Source: Moniliophthora roreri
Taxonomy: Eukaryota; Basidiomycota; Agaricomycetes; Agaricales; Marasmiaceae
DNA length: 64,000 nt
NCBI GenBank assembly: GCA_001466705.2
Contig: LATX02000112.1
Location: 372,001-436,000, forward strand
Direction of reading: 5' to 3'
Shown one piece after another: positions 1-9,919 of the stretch. Every line of letters begins with the position of its first letter. Position 1 is the stretch's first letter. The notes beneath the pieces are model-generated. The model was given only the letters and a program-made list of their open reading frames with translations. It ran no database searches and was not told the origin of the DNA. The position numbers were made by a program, and so were the translations under genes.

Positions 1-70
1 GTATAGAGAGGAAGTGGGTGCTAGATCTGACCTTTTCTGTGTCACTATCTAATCTGTATTCCTTTGTCAG

Positions 71-513
71 GAGCGCGAAATGCACGCCTACTGTCGTTTC
101 CATGGGATAGGGATCATCCCTTATGGACCTCTTAATGGCGGTCACCTGGCTCGTCCTCTCGGCACCTCAACCGTTCGCGATGAGAGTGCGAAGGGCACTC
201 CCTGGGCCTTCAACCCTACTGATGCTGATCGTGCCATCCTCTCTCGCGTTGAGGAACTCGCACAGAAGCATGGCGTTACAATGGCGAAAATTGCCCTGGC
301 TTGGATAGATTTGAAAGTGTCCAGCCCAATAGTGGGCACATCATCAGTAAAAAGGATTGAGGACAATATACCGGACCCGAATCTCAAGCTGAGTGATGAG
401 GAGGTGAAGTACCTTGAGGAACTGTGAGTCTGCTCAATCCTTAATTTGCGGCGTTTCACTGATATGTTGATAGTTATGTCCCGAAAGCGATTCGTGGGCT
501 ACTTTCGGAATAG
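71..513 (+). CDS. Aldo/keto reductase, C-terminal part (gene cut by window edge)
   Basis: The last two exons (71-423 and 474-513) encode the C-terminal third of an NADPH-dependent aldo/keto reductase of the aryl-alcohol dehydrogenase/YakC type. Visible family signatures are EREMHAYCRFHGIGIIPYGP near the start (strand seven of the barrel with the conserved GIGIIPY/W-P core), KIALAWIDLK, and SSPIVGTSSVKRIEDN, which is the cofactor-binding loop seen as PIxGxxxxxHLxDN in this family. The protein ends YVPKAIRGLLSE. The exon start is set by the acceptor TTTGTCAG at 63-70 and the intron 424-473 has a GTGAGT donor. Upstream exons lie outside the window, so the catalytic Asp-Tyr-Lys-His tetrad cannot be checked. 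Substrate unknown. Confidence 0.85.
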
Positions 514-629
514 ATGTATGAGCTGGAACGACTGTATCTAACAAGAAGCAGTGTATACCCAGAATTCACTCTCAGTATTCGTTTTTACACAAGTGTTATA
601 ACGAATCGTTTTCTTTCTTACGCTGGACT

Positions 630-1540
630 CTAGTGTTCGACCTCAAATGTCCAGTCTTCCTTTTTCTGAATGTATAGCTGCCAATACTCCTTTGCAATGA
701 CAGGTGAGGATGAAAAAGGGTCACCGTCCGGTTGGTCGACATAACCATTCACAATGACCGTTGCGACGTGAATTTCTGTTCCGGACAGTGAGATCTGACT
801 ACTGAATGACTGAGCTACAAAGGGTGCTCACCCGGTACTTCGAGCCGAAAGGCTCTTCCCAAGTTGAGAAGCGCTGCTTTCCCAGCACCCAATCCTGAGA
901 GACCGACCATGGGTTGCAGAGAAAGACCACCTCCGGTGACGAAGACTGCAGAGCGTCCTTCGGAATCTGGCACAACATTCTTCACTCCCCATTGCATAAC
1001 AGCGAATCTGCTCTCCGGTCGGTACTTATATATGCACATTCACGTGAATCAGGCACGACGCTCACCCGGAAACAACATTCATCCGCATATGCTTCTCCAT
1101 GTCCTCAATTGTCACATCCGTAATGGACTTTTTGGCTCGAAGAGAGAATTCGAGACTTCCTGCGTTCCAAAGGACTGCTGATGGTGCCCCCAATTCAGAC
1201 TTGAGGCTTTCAAGAGCTAAGAAAACGCCATGAGCACTCTGTCGTGCGGGAATTGGGATAAGGCGTATACCTTTAACACCCGAATAAGGATCTTCAGCAT
1301 CAGCTATTGTTCCAGCAACTTTGGTTCCCTCTGGCAAGAGCGCTTTGTATTTTTGCAAGTTTGCCTGAGAGCGCGAGGAGAGATCAACTGAGAAACCGTT
1401 AGAGGCAAAGATTTTTGCTACTATAAGGATACCAAATAAGCATTTGAAGAGGAGGATCCCTTATGTAGAAGCGCACCAGCTGTGGCTATCTGGGGACCAG
1501 CTCCAATGATGAAGATGCTTGGTTGCTCTGCGTTGGCCAT
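630..1540 (-). CDS. Atypical short-chain dehydrogenase/reductase
   Basis: Four exons (1540-1477, 1420-1066, 1007-839, 794-630) give a 250-residue Rossmann-fold protein beginning MANAEQPSIFIIGAGPQIAT. The dinucleotide loop is GAGPQIATAVA rather than the classical TGxxxGxG. The strand-four NAG motif is present (AVLWNAG) and a central VFVTGGG strand follows. At the catalytic position the sequence reads GLSGLGAGKAAL, so the Lys is present but the Tyr four residues before it is Leu. This agrees with a divergent fungal NAD(P)-binding clade that often lacks canonical catalysis. The third donor is inferred as GTACCG because the GTGAGC next to it would break frame. Reaction unknown. It lies tail-to-tail with the aldo/keto reductase. 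Confidence 0.75.
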
Positions 1541-2015
1541 TGCTGTTTGTTACGGGGATAAGGAGAGGCACAAGCAGTCATCTTATGATAAATCAGTGCG
1601 CAGGAAGCTATAGGAAGGCTGAGGAAAAGCTGTAAGCAATTGTCAAGTGATCCCGTTAACATGATCGACGAACCTGGAATCATCCTATACTAAGTTCCCA
1701 TCGGTCAGCATGATGAGCGGGATTCGGATGCTTGCGAGATGAAGGATTTAGTGCGGGTAGGGGTCAAAAGGCAGGACGTTAAGCGCTAAACTTCGAAGGC
1801 AACTATGTAGAATCCGTTCAAATGCAACTGTATTGATATCCATCTTAATAATACACGTGGAGATAGGTAGACGAGTGATGATATACAACGTCGGGATTAG
1901 TCTGAAGCAGAACGTAGTCGGTACATGTGCAGGGATAGATGTGAGCTAACGCAACCATCTAGATATCGGGCCATGAACACGATGGAGAAATTGTCTTGAG
2001 AAAGCGCATACTTGC
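1541..2015. other. Intergenic, no gene seen
   Basis: This stretch separates the start of the SDR gene from the end of the MARVEL-like gene, both on the minus strand. It must contain the SDR promoter. No open frame of coding character or conserved motif was found. Confidence 0.6.
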
Positions 2016-3385
2016 CTAACGCTCCGACCATGCATATATTGGAGTCCCACCTCCTGGTCCAGACGAGTTCGTATATGGATTGTGGTACGCCTCAGGAGGT
2101 GGCTCTATGTCGTATTCCATTTGATACACCCGGGTATGATTTGATTCCGAGGTTGTCGAGGTAATTGTATTGGTCCGCGGGAGGGACAAACTATTGGCAT
2201 GTGATGGTGAATGGGGAGGTGATGATGAAGATGACGTTGTCATCGCCCGTATCGAGGGTAAAGGTGGGGCCGTTTCTGTGTATGACGGCGAACGGGTTAT
2301 TGGCGGATGTATTGGCGGGGAATGCGGTGGCGGCGGTGTTATTGATGGAGGAGGCGGGTCTACGTCCGCATCTGCTGCAGACAGATGCCCTGGGTGGTGG
2401 GTCTGGGGTTGAAGATGATAAACTGTTGGCGGATATGAAACAACAGTCGATGATGCAAGCGGCGACTGGCCATCCGCGTACGGATGTGCCGTTGAAGCCT
2501 CTGTCATTAAGCGGGGTAAAGCCGATGATGGCGAAGACGCAGAAGACATGGTTGCTGCGTATGCAGGAGGCACAAATGACATGGGCTGGTCGTATTCAAA
2601 TTTTGGTGTCTCCTGTAAACCAGTCTGTGATGAGGTGGTTGAAGGAGCTCTAAGCGCTAATTCTTTTAGAGACATGTTCCAAGTTCTTTGACCGCCTGCT
2701 GAAAAATGGTGTCCGACAATAAGAAGAATGGTCCAGTGACCAAGCACTAAAAGGAAATGAGCAAGGTTGAAAGTTGAACGGAAGAGCAGATGTATATCGA
2801 ACACACATAACAATGCCAGCACGAAGGACAACCCGTTTAAGGTAGGATGTACTTCGCAGAATGGGTCGGCACCATAAGCTGCAGGGGACGTATCGCATGA
2901 GCTACAATGTACGTAGCAAAGAATATGAAGATACGCACGACCAACAACCCTAAACGGACACCTCTTACTCCAAGTAACATATCCAGCTGTTGCAAACCAA
3001 CACACCCAGAGGAATCCCGACCAGACCAACTCGACACAAATCCGAGTCAAGAAGGGTTGTCTGAGGAAGACGGTGAGTATTAGCCTGTTATTGGAAGCCC
3101 AAGAGTGAGGGTGCCAAGAAAATTTCGGATGCCGAGACTTTAGCAAATGAAAAGACCCGCTCCAGAGTGTAACTGCACGCACGAAATCGTAACCAGCATA
3201 AATGTTAGGCCTGCAATAGCCAACACCAGCGGTGTGAAGTCGAAGATATCATCATAATGAGATTCAGTGACGTAGAGAGAGTTGCTGGCAAGCGCTATCG
3301 CTACGATTGAAATGAGAAGGCAGAGGACTGTGGAGCGACCAAAATACATAGTTGTCGTCGTCGAGTCGAGTAAGGTGATTTCCAT
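2016..3385 (-). CDS. MARVEL-like four-helix membrane protein with Pro/Ser-rich tail
   Basis: Predicted exons 3385-3183, 3060-2969, 2878-2807 and 2746-2016 give 365 residues in frame. Helix 1 is STVLCLLISIVAIALASNSL, helix 2 is TPLVLAIAGLTFMLVTIS, helix 3 is ELVWSGFLWVCWFATAGYVTW and helix 4 is LSFVLALLLLGHWTILLIVG. The polar stretch DPFCEVHPTLNG before helix 4 is the usual position of the MARVEL extracellular loop. After helix 4 comes GGQRTWNMSLKEL and then a roughly 200-residue cytosolic tail rich in Pro, Ser and Thr. MARVEL proteins sit in membrane apposition or eisosome-like domains in fungi. The third intron (60 nt) has a length divisible by three and no stop, so it could be retained. The very long open frame of exon 4 also creates open antisense frames that are not genes. 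Confidence 0.7.
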
Positions 3386-4819
3386 GAGTTTTCGGGTTGA
3401 AAGCGAGGGATGATTGTGAGGATAGAATTGTTTCGTTGTATGATCAGAGAAAATTTGTGGGCTGTTAGTGACGAAATTCGAGCAAAAATCTTATGCTACG
3501 CACCATGAACTGCCAACTCTAGTATCGATAAAACCTTGAGAGTGTTGACGTTCCCAAGAGAGATTGGCATCCCAGTGCCAATGAGCAGGGACGACCGGAG
3601 AAGATGGGGGTAAGAGGAAAGCGTCACTGCCACTTACGGCAGTCAGCTGATGTCGTTGCCTCCTGATTATGTCGTCTAAAAAGGTTGGTGAACGGGCCCT
3701 AGAGGGTTAAACTTTCCCATCAGCCCATTGAGAAAGAGCTTTCCTGGTCAAGGTAAATCCACAAGTCGCGTTATAGCAGTAGGGTATATAGGACTTTCCT
3801 AAGGTTCAGGAATTCAAACGTTATCTTCCAAGTCAGGCCTAGTCAACTGACATCTCTCCGTAGGCATTCATGAAGGCCGTGTACGCGATGTCCTTCCCCG
3901 GGGCAAATCCGCGGTCTTCTTGGCACTGGCGCACGTGTAAACACCTCGAACGATGGTAAACGTATTATGTTGGAAAGGTTAAGGTCCAGGAGAGGTAAGG
4001 TGGCCTGCGATATTCCTTGTAAATGAATCAACTTTATCAACGCTCCCGCTACCCAGATAGACCATTCGTATTGAAGCTAGTGTTTCATGATGATCTGACC
4101 GAGGTTTGATGCTCAACAGGTCCAAGGCACTTGGTTCTGCTTAGCAGTTTAAAGCCACCATGAATGGATCCTCACCCGAAGAAACCTGTCCACCTTCTGT
4201 ACATGCTTTTCATCGTCACAGAACGAGTGCGGGAACAGGCCTACTGTCCACCTTATAGTAGGCTTTTCCGCCAATGGTTGTCATTCTTCCCTTGAATCCT
4301 ACTCTATGAACTCGATGTATCGGAGTCCATTCGGGTCCGACATCAGCGACTGTTTGCTTCCAGAGGTGCTAATGGACGTAGCCGCTGGGTCGGAACATAG
4401 ACATCTGGGTCTCATGAAAGGAAAAGCTCACGAACCTCTGGTATTCTGCACCCTTCTCTGATACTTTCCAACGATCAAGAACATCCTCCCTTTCTCCGAA
4501 ACTTCCGCAGACTGACCAGCACCATCTTTTATTCACCCAAAATTCAAACACTTTGCAATGTAGAGCACCGAGTCAGGAAAAAGGTGAACGGTCATACTGT
4601 GCAGAGAGATCGAAAGGCAAGGTGTACTTAGAGGCTGCAAACGCAATCCGCAGCACATCTTTACCCACGCACCGACCACGACCAACAATGGACGGGGCGT
4701 TTTACGGTAAAATCCGCGACTTTCCTTAGGACCCTTCGTGTCAGACAAAGTTTTGGAACAAATTGCATCCAATCTGGATCCAGCAGTCGATGAAAGCCAT
4801 TCGCAATGATCGCCGCCTG
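3386..4819. other. Gene-poor stretch, possible transposon debris
   Basis: No supported gene is seen. A short minus-strand frame near 3840-3960 (ending GFAPGKDIAYTAFMNAYGEM in one frame) looks weakly coding but cannot be extended or named. The region 4530-4820 may be the decayed 3' part of the adjacent Plavaka-like element, since its minus-strand frames continue from that pseudogene without recognisable motifs. Confidence 0.4.
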
Positions 4820-6340
4820 CTATGCCGTTTCTTGGAACCCAGGACACCGAATTCTCCCAGTGTGCTTAACAAGGCCATTCCAATGAACCATCCCGGGGCA
4901 GTCAGTCAGAGCGAAAAGAAGGGAGATACGGCTGATAATGATAAGGTTCCGGTGAGCATCCCAAACACGAAGTCCACCATCGTTAGCGATGGCAGCAATG
5001 TGATAAATGTGGTATAGAGCCACAAAAAGGAATGACTCCATCACCCTGGGTTTATTCCGATTCGGTCCTGGGAGGATGGCGCCGGGTATGAAATACTTCT
5101 TATACTGCATGTCGGGGGACAAAACCACCAAACACCCAGCAATTCGATGCCTTGCCCTTGTAGAGCTGACAACCGTCAAGCGTGATCATAACGACAGTAG
5201 GGTATCGTGAAGCCTGATCTTCTCCTTAGCCACATTCGAGACGTCCTCCCCGCAGCAAATATCATCAATCTCACCATTCAACTCCAACGCCTCCAAAAGT
5301 TCCTTCATTCTATTGTGAAAATAACGCATCTCCTTGACTGTGTTGGGATGTCGTCGAAGAGCCTGTATAACGAAGTCAAATGGAATGGCGCTGAACTTCT
5401 GGGGTCTTTTTTTTTGTGACAGGATCTATCCATGGCAGCCCACAGAAAGGGCATGTGTTGAGGACATCAAATTGAGCGACGTAACCGATACACGCTTTAG
5501 GACACATGTCGTTCTCGATAGGATCGATGCCTGTGATATCCCTGACGAGTTTCTTGACCCGGTAATACGAGAGTGGTTCCTCGTCCTTTGATTGTGGAGG
5601 AAAGTTCCCTATAACGACCTCTATTGACTCCTTATACTTTGCCTCCAAAGTCTGTGAGTGGCTAAGATACAGTTGGACGGAAAGTTCCTGCGCTTTCGGC
5701 TCAACATTGACATGTTCAGTTGGAGGGTTTTGGAGACGTCTAATGGCTTCAGGTGTCAGACCACTCATTTCCAGGATTGCGATATCGTCTATTGAGGATG
5801 TGGGAAATGTGTTAACATCCAGAGGGTCTGGTAAATCTGCACGAGATTGCGGTGGACCTGGCGGACCTATATGAGGTGGTTGCAAATCTGGAGAGCTCAC
5901 ACGAGGAGGGTGCACATCTGGCGAGCTCATGGGCTGTGGGTTAGGTGGCATGCTCTCGCTACCGACACGCTCCAGCGTTGTGTTACTTCCCTGAAGAAAC
6001 CATGTAAAGGTTTCGTACAAGCTAGAGATAACGATCCGCACCGATGATCCAGCTGTATTCTCCCTTCTATCCGACGCGCTATTTCTGTCTTGAAGGTGCT
6101 GTTCCTCCTCCTTGCTTTCGTTGCGGTCGATTGTGCAGCTCAATTAATTCTGTGAAAACAGTATCATGGTCAGAAGTATCCAGATAGTATAAAGATGTTC
6201 TATTCATTCTGATCATTTCGACCTCGCTTTCTGGCGTATGGTTTCCTTCGTGTCGAGATACTTTCTTCGATTTCTTGCATTTGACTGGACAATCGCAGAA
6301 ATAGGATGTTTCGTTGCCATTCAAAGACCTGTAATCCAGT
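4820..6340 (-). mobile_element. Decayed Plavaka-like (CACTA/Tnp2-related) transposase
   Basis: Three minus-strand frames line up with the transposase family that is abundant in Agaricomycetes as Plavaka elements. The N-terminal part (6324-6079) has the C-x-C-x3-C zinc-ribbon-like YFCDCPVKCKKSKKVSRHEG. The middle (6143-5376) is a Pro-rich linker followed by CPKACIGYVAQFD and TCPFCGLPW, a second CxxC site. The C-terminal part (5179-4820) carries YKKYFIPGAILPGPNRNKP, SFLFVALYH and DCPGMVHWNGLV, which match the conserved catalytic-domain text of the family. Frame changes near 6100 and 5380, and a stop near 5200, break the gene. The C-terminal third is missing. No terminal inverted repeats or target-site duplication could be identified. 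The element is inert. Confidence 0.7.
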
Positions 6341-6855
6341 GATTCAGAATATTTTCATTTGCAGAGGGCATCCAAGTGTAGTGGAAGAGAGAAAAAAGCT
6401 GGAGAGCTCGTGACTCTGACAGCCTCGATTTCACACAGCACCCTCGCTCCTCCCACCAAATCTGTCTGATTCTAGGTCAGTTGACCTTCCCGAGTGGGCC
6501 TTACTGTGTATTCGCCCGGAATTTTCGACTCAACTTGCTTTTTTTGCTTCAGCCTCAAAACCTTTACTATCCAGAGCGCGAAAAAAAAGAGGAATCCAGG
6601 AGCCGTTACATTTTTGGCAAGATTCGGCCCACAGAGTGTCAGACAAAAAGGATGGTGTGCGGCGGGCTTTCAGGCCCTTTCCTTCGACTATTACACCTCA
6701 GACTCAGCAGAGCGGTCAATTCACCACACAATTTTGAAACAGGCCCGCCGATTACTATCTACAACATCGGATGGTGACAATATCCCCTCCAGCGCGCTAT
6801 TAGTTGAAACGTCTACCCCCTTTATCATCATTCCCTCTCAAATCCTTCGGATAAT

Positions 6856-9247
6856 ATGTGTGGAATATCTGCCATCCAAAGTCTTTCTGGAGCTACTCTT
6901 GCTGAAGACAAGTCACAGCTGGAAAGCCAGCTCCGGGCTTCTATCAAAGCTATTGGGCATCGAGGCCCAGATTCGTCTGGTGTTTATATTTCCGAGGATG
7001 GATCACTCGGTGAGCAATCTTTCATTTGATCCTTCAGCACTCAGCTCACAATCCGGGTCTTCCAGGCCTTGCCCATGCTCGGTTATCCATTATTGATCTG
7101 AAAAGTGGGCAGCAACCCTTGCACGACGTAATCAATACGATCCATGCCGTCGTCAACGGCGAGTTTTACGACTATGCTGACATACGCAAGGACCTGGAGG
7201 CCAAGGGCTGTCAATTCCTCTCCTCAGTTGACTCGGAGCTTATCATTCATCTGTACGTCGCCCTTGCCCTACCGTTTCTGTCTATTTTTTGAGCGTCCAT
7301 TAGGTATCAGACGTATGGCCAAAACTTCATCCATCGTCTACGCGGAGAATTCGCATTTGTTCTTTACGACTCCAAGCGCCGATTGCTCATGGCTGCAAGA
7401 GATCGATTTGGCATCAAGCCGTTGTATTATACCGTGGTGAACGGAAAATTGATGTTCGCCAGCGAAATGAAAGGGTTAGTTCCCTTTGGCTGGAAACCTG
7501 AATGGGATGCCGAGAGTATCATGCAGTATGGTGAGTTCTTTGATAACCGGACGGTTTTCAAGGGTGTCTATAAGGTATTTTGTCGCAATGACTCGAGATG
7601 CAATTCTGATTGTTTATCATTCTATCAAGATGCCTCCCGGTCATTTATTGACGTGCAACCGCAGTGGGCAGATCGAAAACCGCATTTACTGGGAACACGA
7701 GTATCCTCATGCGGCTCTCGAGGATCCTCGCTCGGTTCAGGAGATGATCGAAGGCGTCAGGCAGCGCCTGGTCGATGCAGTGAGAGTTCGCTTGCGCTCC
7801 GACGTTCCTTTGGGTGTATACCTGAGTGGCGGCATCGATAGTGCCGCAGTAGCAGGAATAGCCTCCGCCCTGCTGAAGGAGAAGGACCCAAACGCCAAGT
7901 TGATGACTTTCACCTTAGCCTTTCCTGGTGAGCTTTGTCAGTTGATATCATACATCCTTTGACTTGGGCCTATCTCGCCAGCACGCGAAGACGTTGATGA
8001 AGGTCCGATTGCGCGGCGAATGGCCGAGTCAATTGGTGCAGAAATACATATGGTAGCACCGACAGAAGAAGACCTTGTGCGGGAGTTCCCAAGGTCTATT
8101 TACCACACCGAGCAACCTACGATGTCCTTTCATGGCACGGGCAAGATGATCCTATCGAAGTTCGTTCACGATAATGGGTATAGGGTGGTTCTTACAGGCG
8201 AGGGCTCAGACGAGATCTTTGGGGGTTACTTTTTCTTGATGCCAGACTTCCTTCGTGCGGCAGACCCGGCTGTCCGTCGACTTGGTATCCCGCTTCCCAC
8301 TGACGAGGAACGATCTTTGATTCTTCAAGAATTAGAATCCTCTGGGCTTCGTCAGGATCACTTTTCGCTGAGAAAGTTTTCCTTCCAAGATGGTCAGCTC
8401 GGCCGAGAACTCGTGGGCGGTATTAGCACTTATACCATGTTTGCGGCCGGGTGTTTGAGTGACGCTGCATTCGTACCTCGTCATCTTTACAATTCGAATC
8501 TCACCGTTACTGCAGCGGAAGGCCTCAGCCCGGATGCCAGGCGCAAAATGTGTTCTGGTCAGTGGCACCCACTCCATGGCAGTCTGGTAAGATTTCATGT
8601 CACTGGCTAATCTTTTTGATAACTGAGTAACGCCGATCACAGTACATTTCAACCAAGATTATTTTACGGAACGTCCTCTTGAACGCTTTGGGTGATCGAG
8701 TGGAAATGGCCAATTCAATCGAGGGTCGGACACCATTCTTGGACCATTACTTGGTGGAATACGTCAATACACTTCCTCCGTAAGACCATCATCATTGAGT
8801 ATTACCGTCGATCCAATAGCGCCTTTCAGATCCGTTAAGATAATGCCATTGGTGGAAAAAGTTATTTGTAACGGGTCTATCAGGAACTGGAAGTTTACCG
8901 AGAAATGGGTCCTTCGGCAAGCCGTCAAGCCTTTCGTGACCGAGGAGATCTATAAAAATACCAAAGCCCAATACAATACTCCAATCGCTCGACCGGCACC
9001 GGAGGAAAAGGCACTCACTCCGCTTCAAATCATGGTGAAGAGCAGGGTCACCAAAGAAGCGATCGAGAAGCTTGGGTGGGCTAGCTGGGACTACTTCGAA
9101 GAAGTATTACGCGACTATTTGTCGTCATCACCCGAGTGTCCTAGCGATGGAGGGTTGGATAAACGAGCACGGATTCTACTCATCATAACCAGCTTTTTGA
9201 TCCTGCAAGAGAAATTTCACGTTCCGACCTGGGTTTGTGATTCATGA
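6856..9247 (+). CDS. Asparagine synthetase (glutamine-hydrolysing), AsnB family
   Basis: Seven exons (6856-7009, 7066-7252, 7304-7574, 7630-7927, 7982-8586, 8643-8779, 8830-9247) total 2070 nt, giving 689 residues with all phases consistent. The chain starts MCGISA, so Cys2 becomes the N-terminal nucleophile of the Ntn glutaminase. GHRGPDSSG, HARLSIID and VNGEFYDY complete the glutaminase site. The synthetase half has the PP-loop LSGGIDS at about residue 270, then GEGSDEIFGGY and EGRTPFLDHYLVEY. The enzyme makes asparagine from aspartate, glutamine and ATP in the cytosol. At 689 residues it is longer than the roughly 570-residue Asn1 type and closer to the larger bacterial AsnB/AsnO layout. 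It may therefore be a second paralogue or a specialised amidotransferase. The start is fixed by the need for Met-Cys. Confidence 0.93.
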
Positions 9248-9919
9248 GTGGTTAGATTTGCCCTCGACGGACGGACTAAAGTTTAGCTTGTAGTGTACAT
9301 CTGTAAGCTCGTGTACATTAAGATTGTCTCGAAGTCAACCTGAAATACGATTGCGATAACCGTCGTAGTGGAAAAAATCGGAGACATACTCAGTGCAGGA
9401 CTTAGAGACCAGGCTACTGTTTGCAAGCGCTCCTACATGATGCATTTCTTGCACTATTCTCGTTCACAGCAAGAACGCAGATTGTCATGCGGTGATCGAA
9501 CCAGTAAGTGACCAAAGCATTTTAGAACAACAGCATTAGTGTTCGTAAAACATACGTGTCAATATGAGTCGTAATAACCATGAAGGAATAAGACAAATAG
9601 CAACGTGAGATCGATAGCAAGGCGACGAGCGATAAAAAAAAAAAGCAAAGGTATGGACAAAGAAGGGGGAGGAGCCACGAGCCAGAGGGAATGTGTGAAT
9701 GTGTGGATGGTTCAGACGGGGACCGTTCGATGATAATGCATCCGGGAAAGGAAGTTTGTGGAGCATAAGAATAATTGTGAAAATGTAAATGTGATATGCA
9801 GGTAAAAAAAAGGGTTGAATGCATAAGAAGAAAGTGCGCGGAAAAAAAGGTAAGATGCAATGTAGATATATAAGGGAGAAAATGGCGAACGAAGAAAGTG
9901 ATATATATATATGCATCAT
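9248..9919. other. Convergent 3' intergenic region with AT microsatellite
   Basis: This region lies between the stop of the asparagine synthetase gene and the stop of the kinase gene. It is A-rich on the plus strand with GTGTG-like and AT repeats, including alternating AT at about 9901-9912. It presumably contains both 3' UTRs. Minus-strand open frames here (9522-9919) are Phe/Leu/His/Ser-rich by composition and are not called. Confidence 0.6.

Noticed and set aside
2165..2653. Plus-strand open frames of up to 162 codons
   Set aside because: They are antisense to the Pro/Ser-rich tail of the MARVEL-like gene, whose composition keeps opposite frames open. They lack family resemblance.
6494..7096. 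200-codon plus-strand frame before and over exon 1 of asparagine synthetase
   Set aside because: It overlaps the conserved MCGI start and glutaminase motifs in another frame and has no family features. Chance open frame in the leader and first exon.
9522..9919. Two minus-strand frames rich in Phe, Leu, His and Ser
   Set aside because: They arise from the purine-rich 3' region between convergent genes and show no conserved pattern beyond hydrophobic low complexity.
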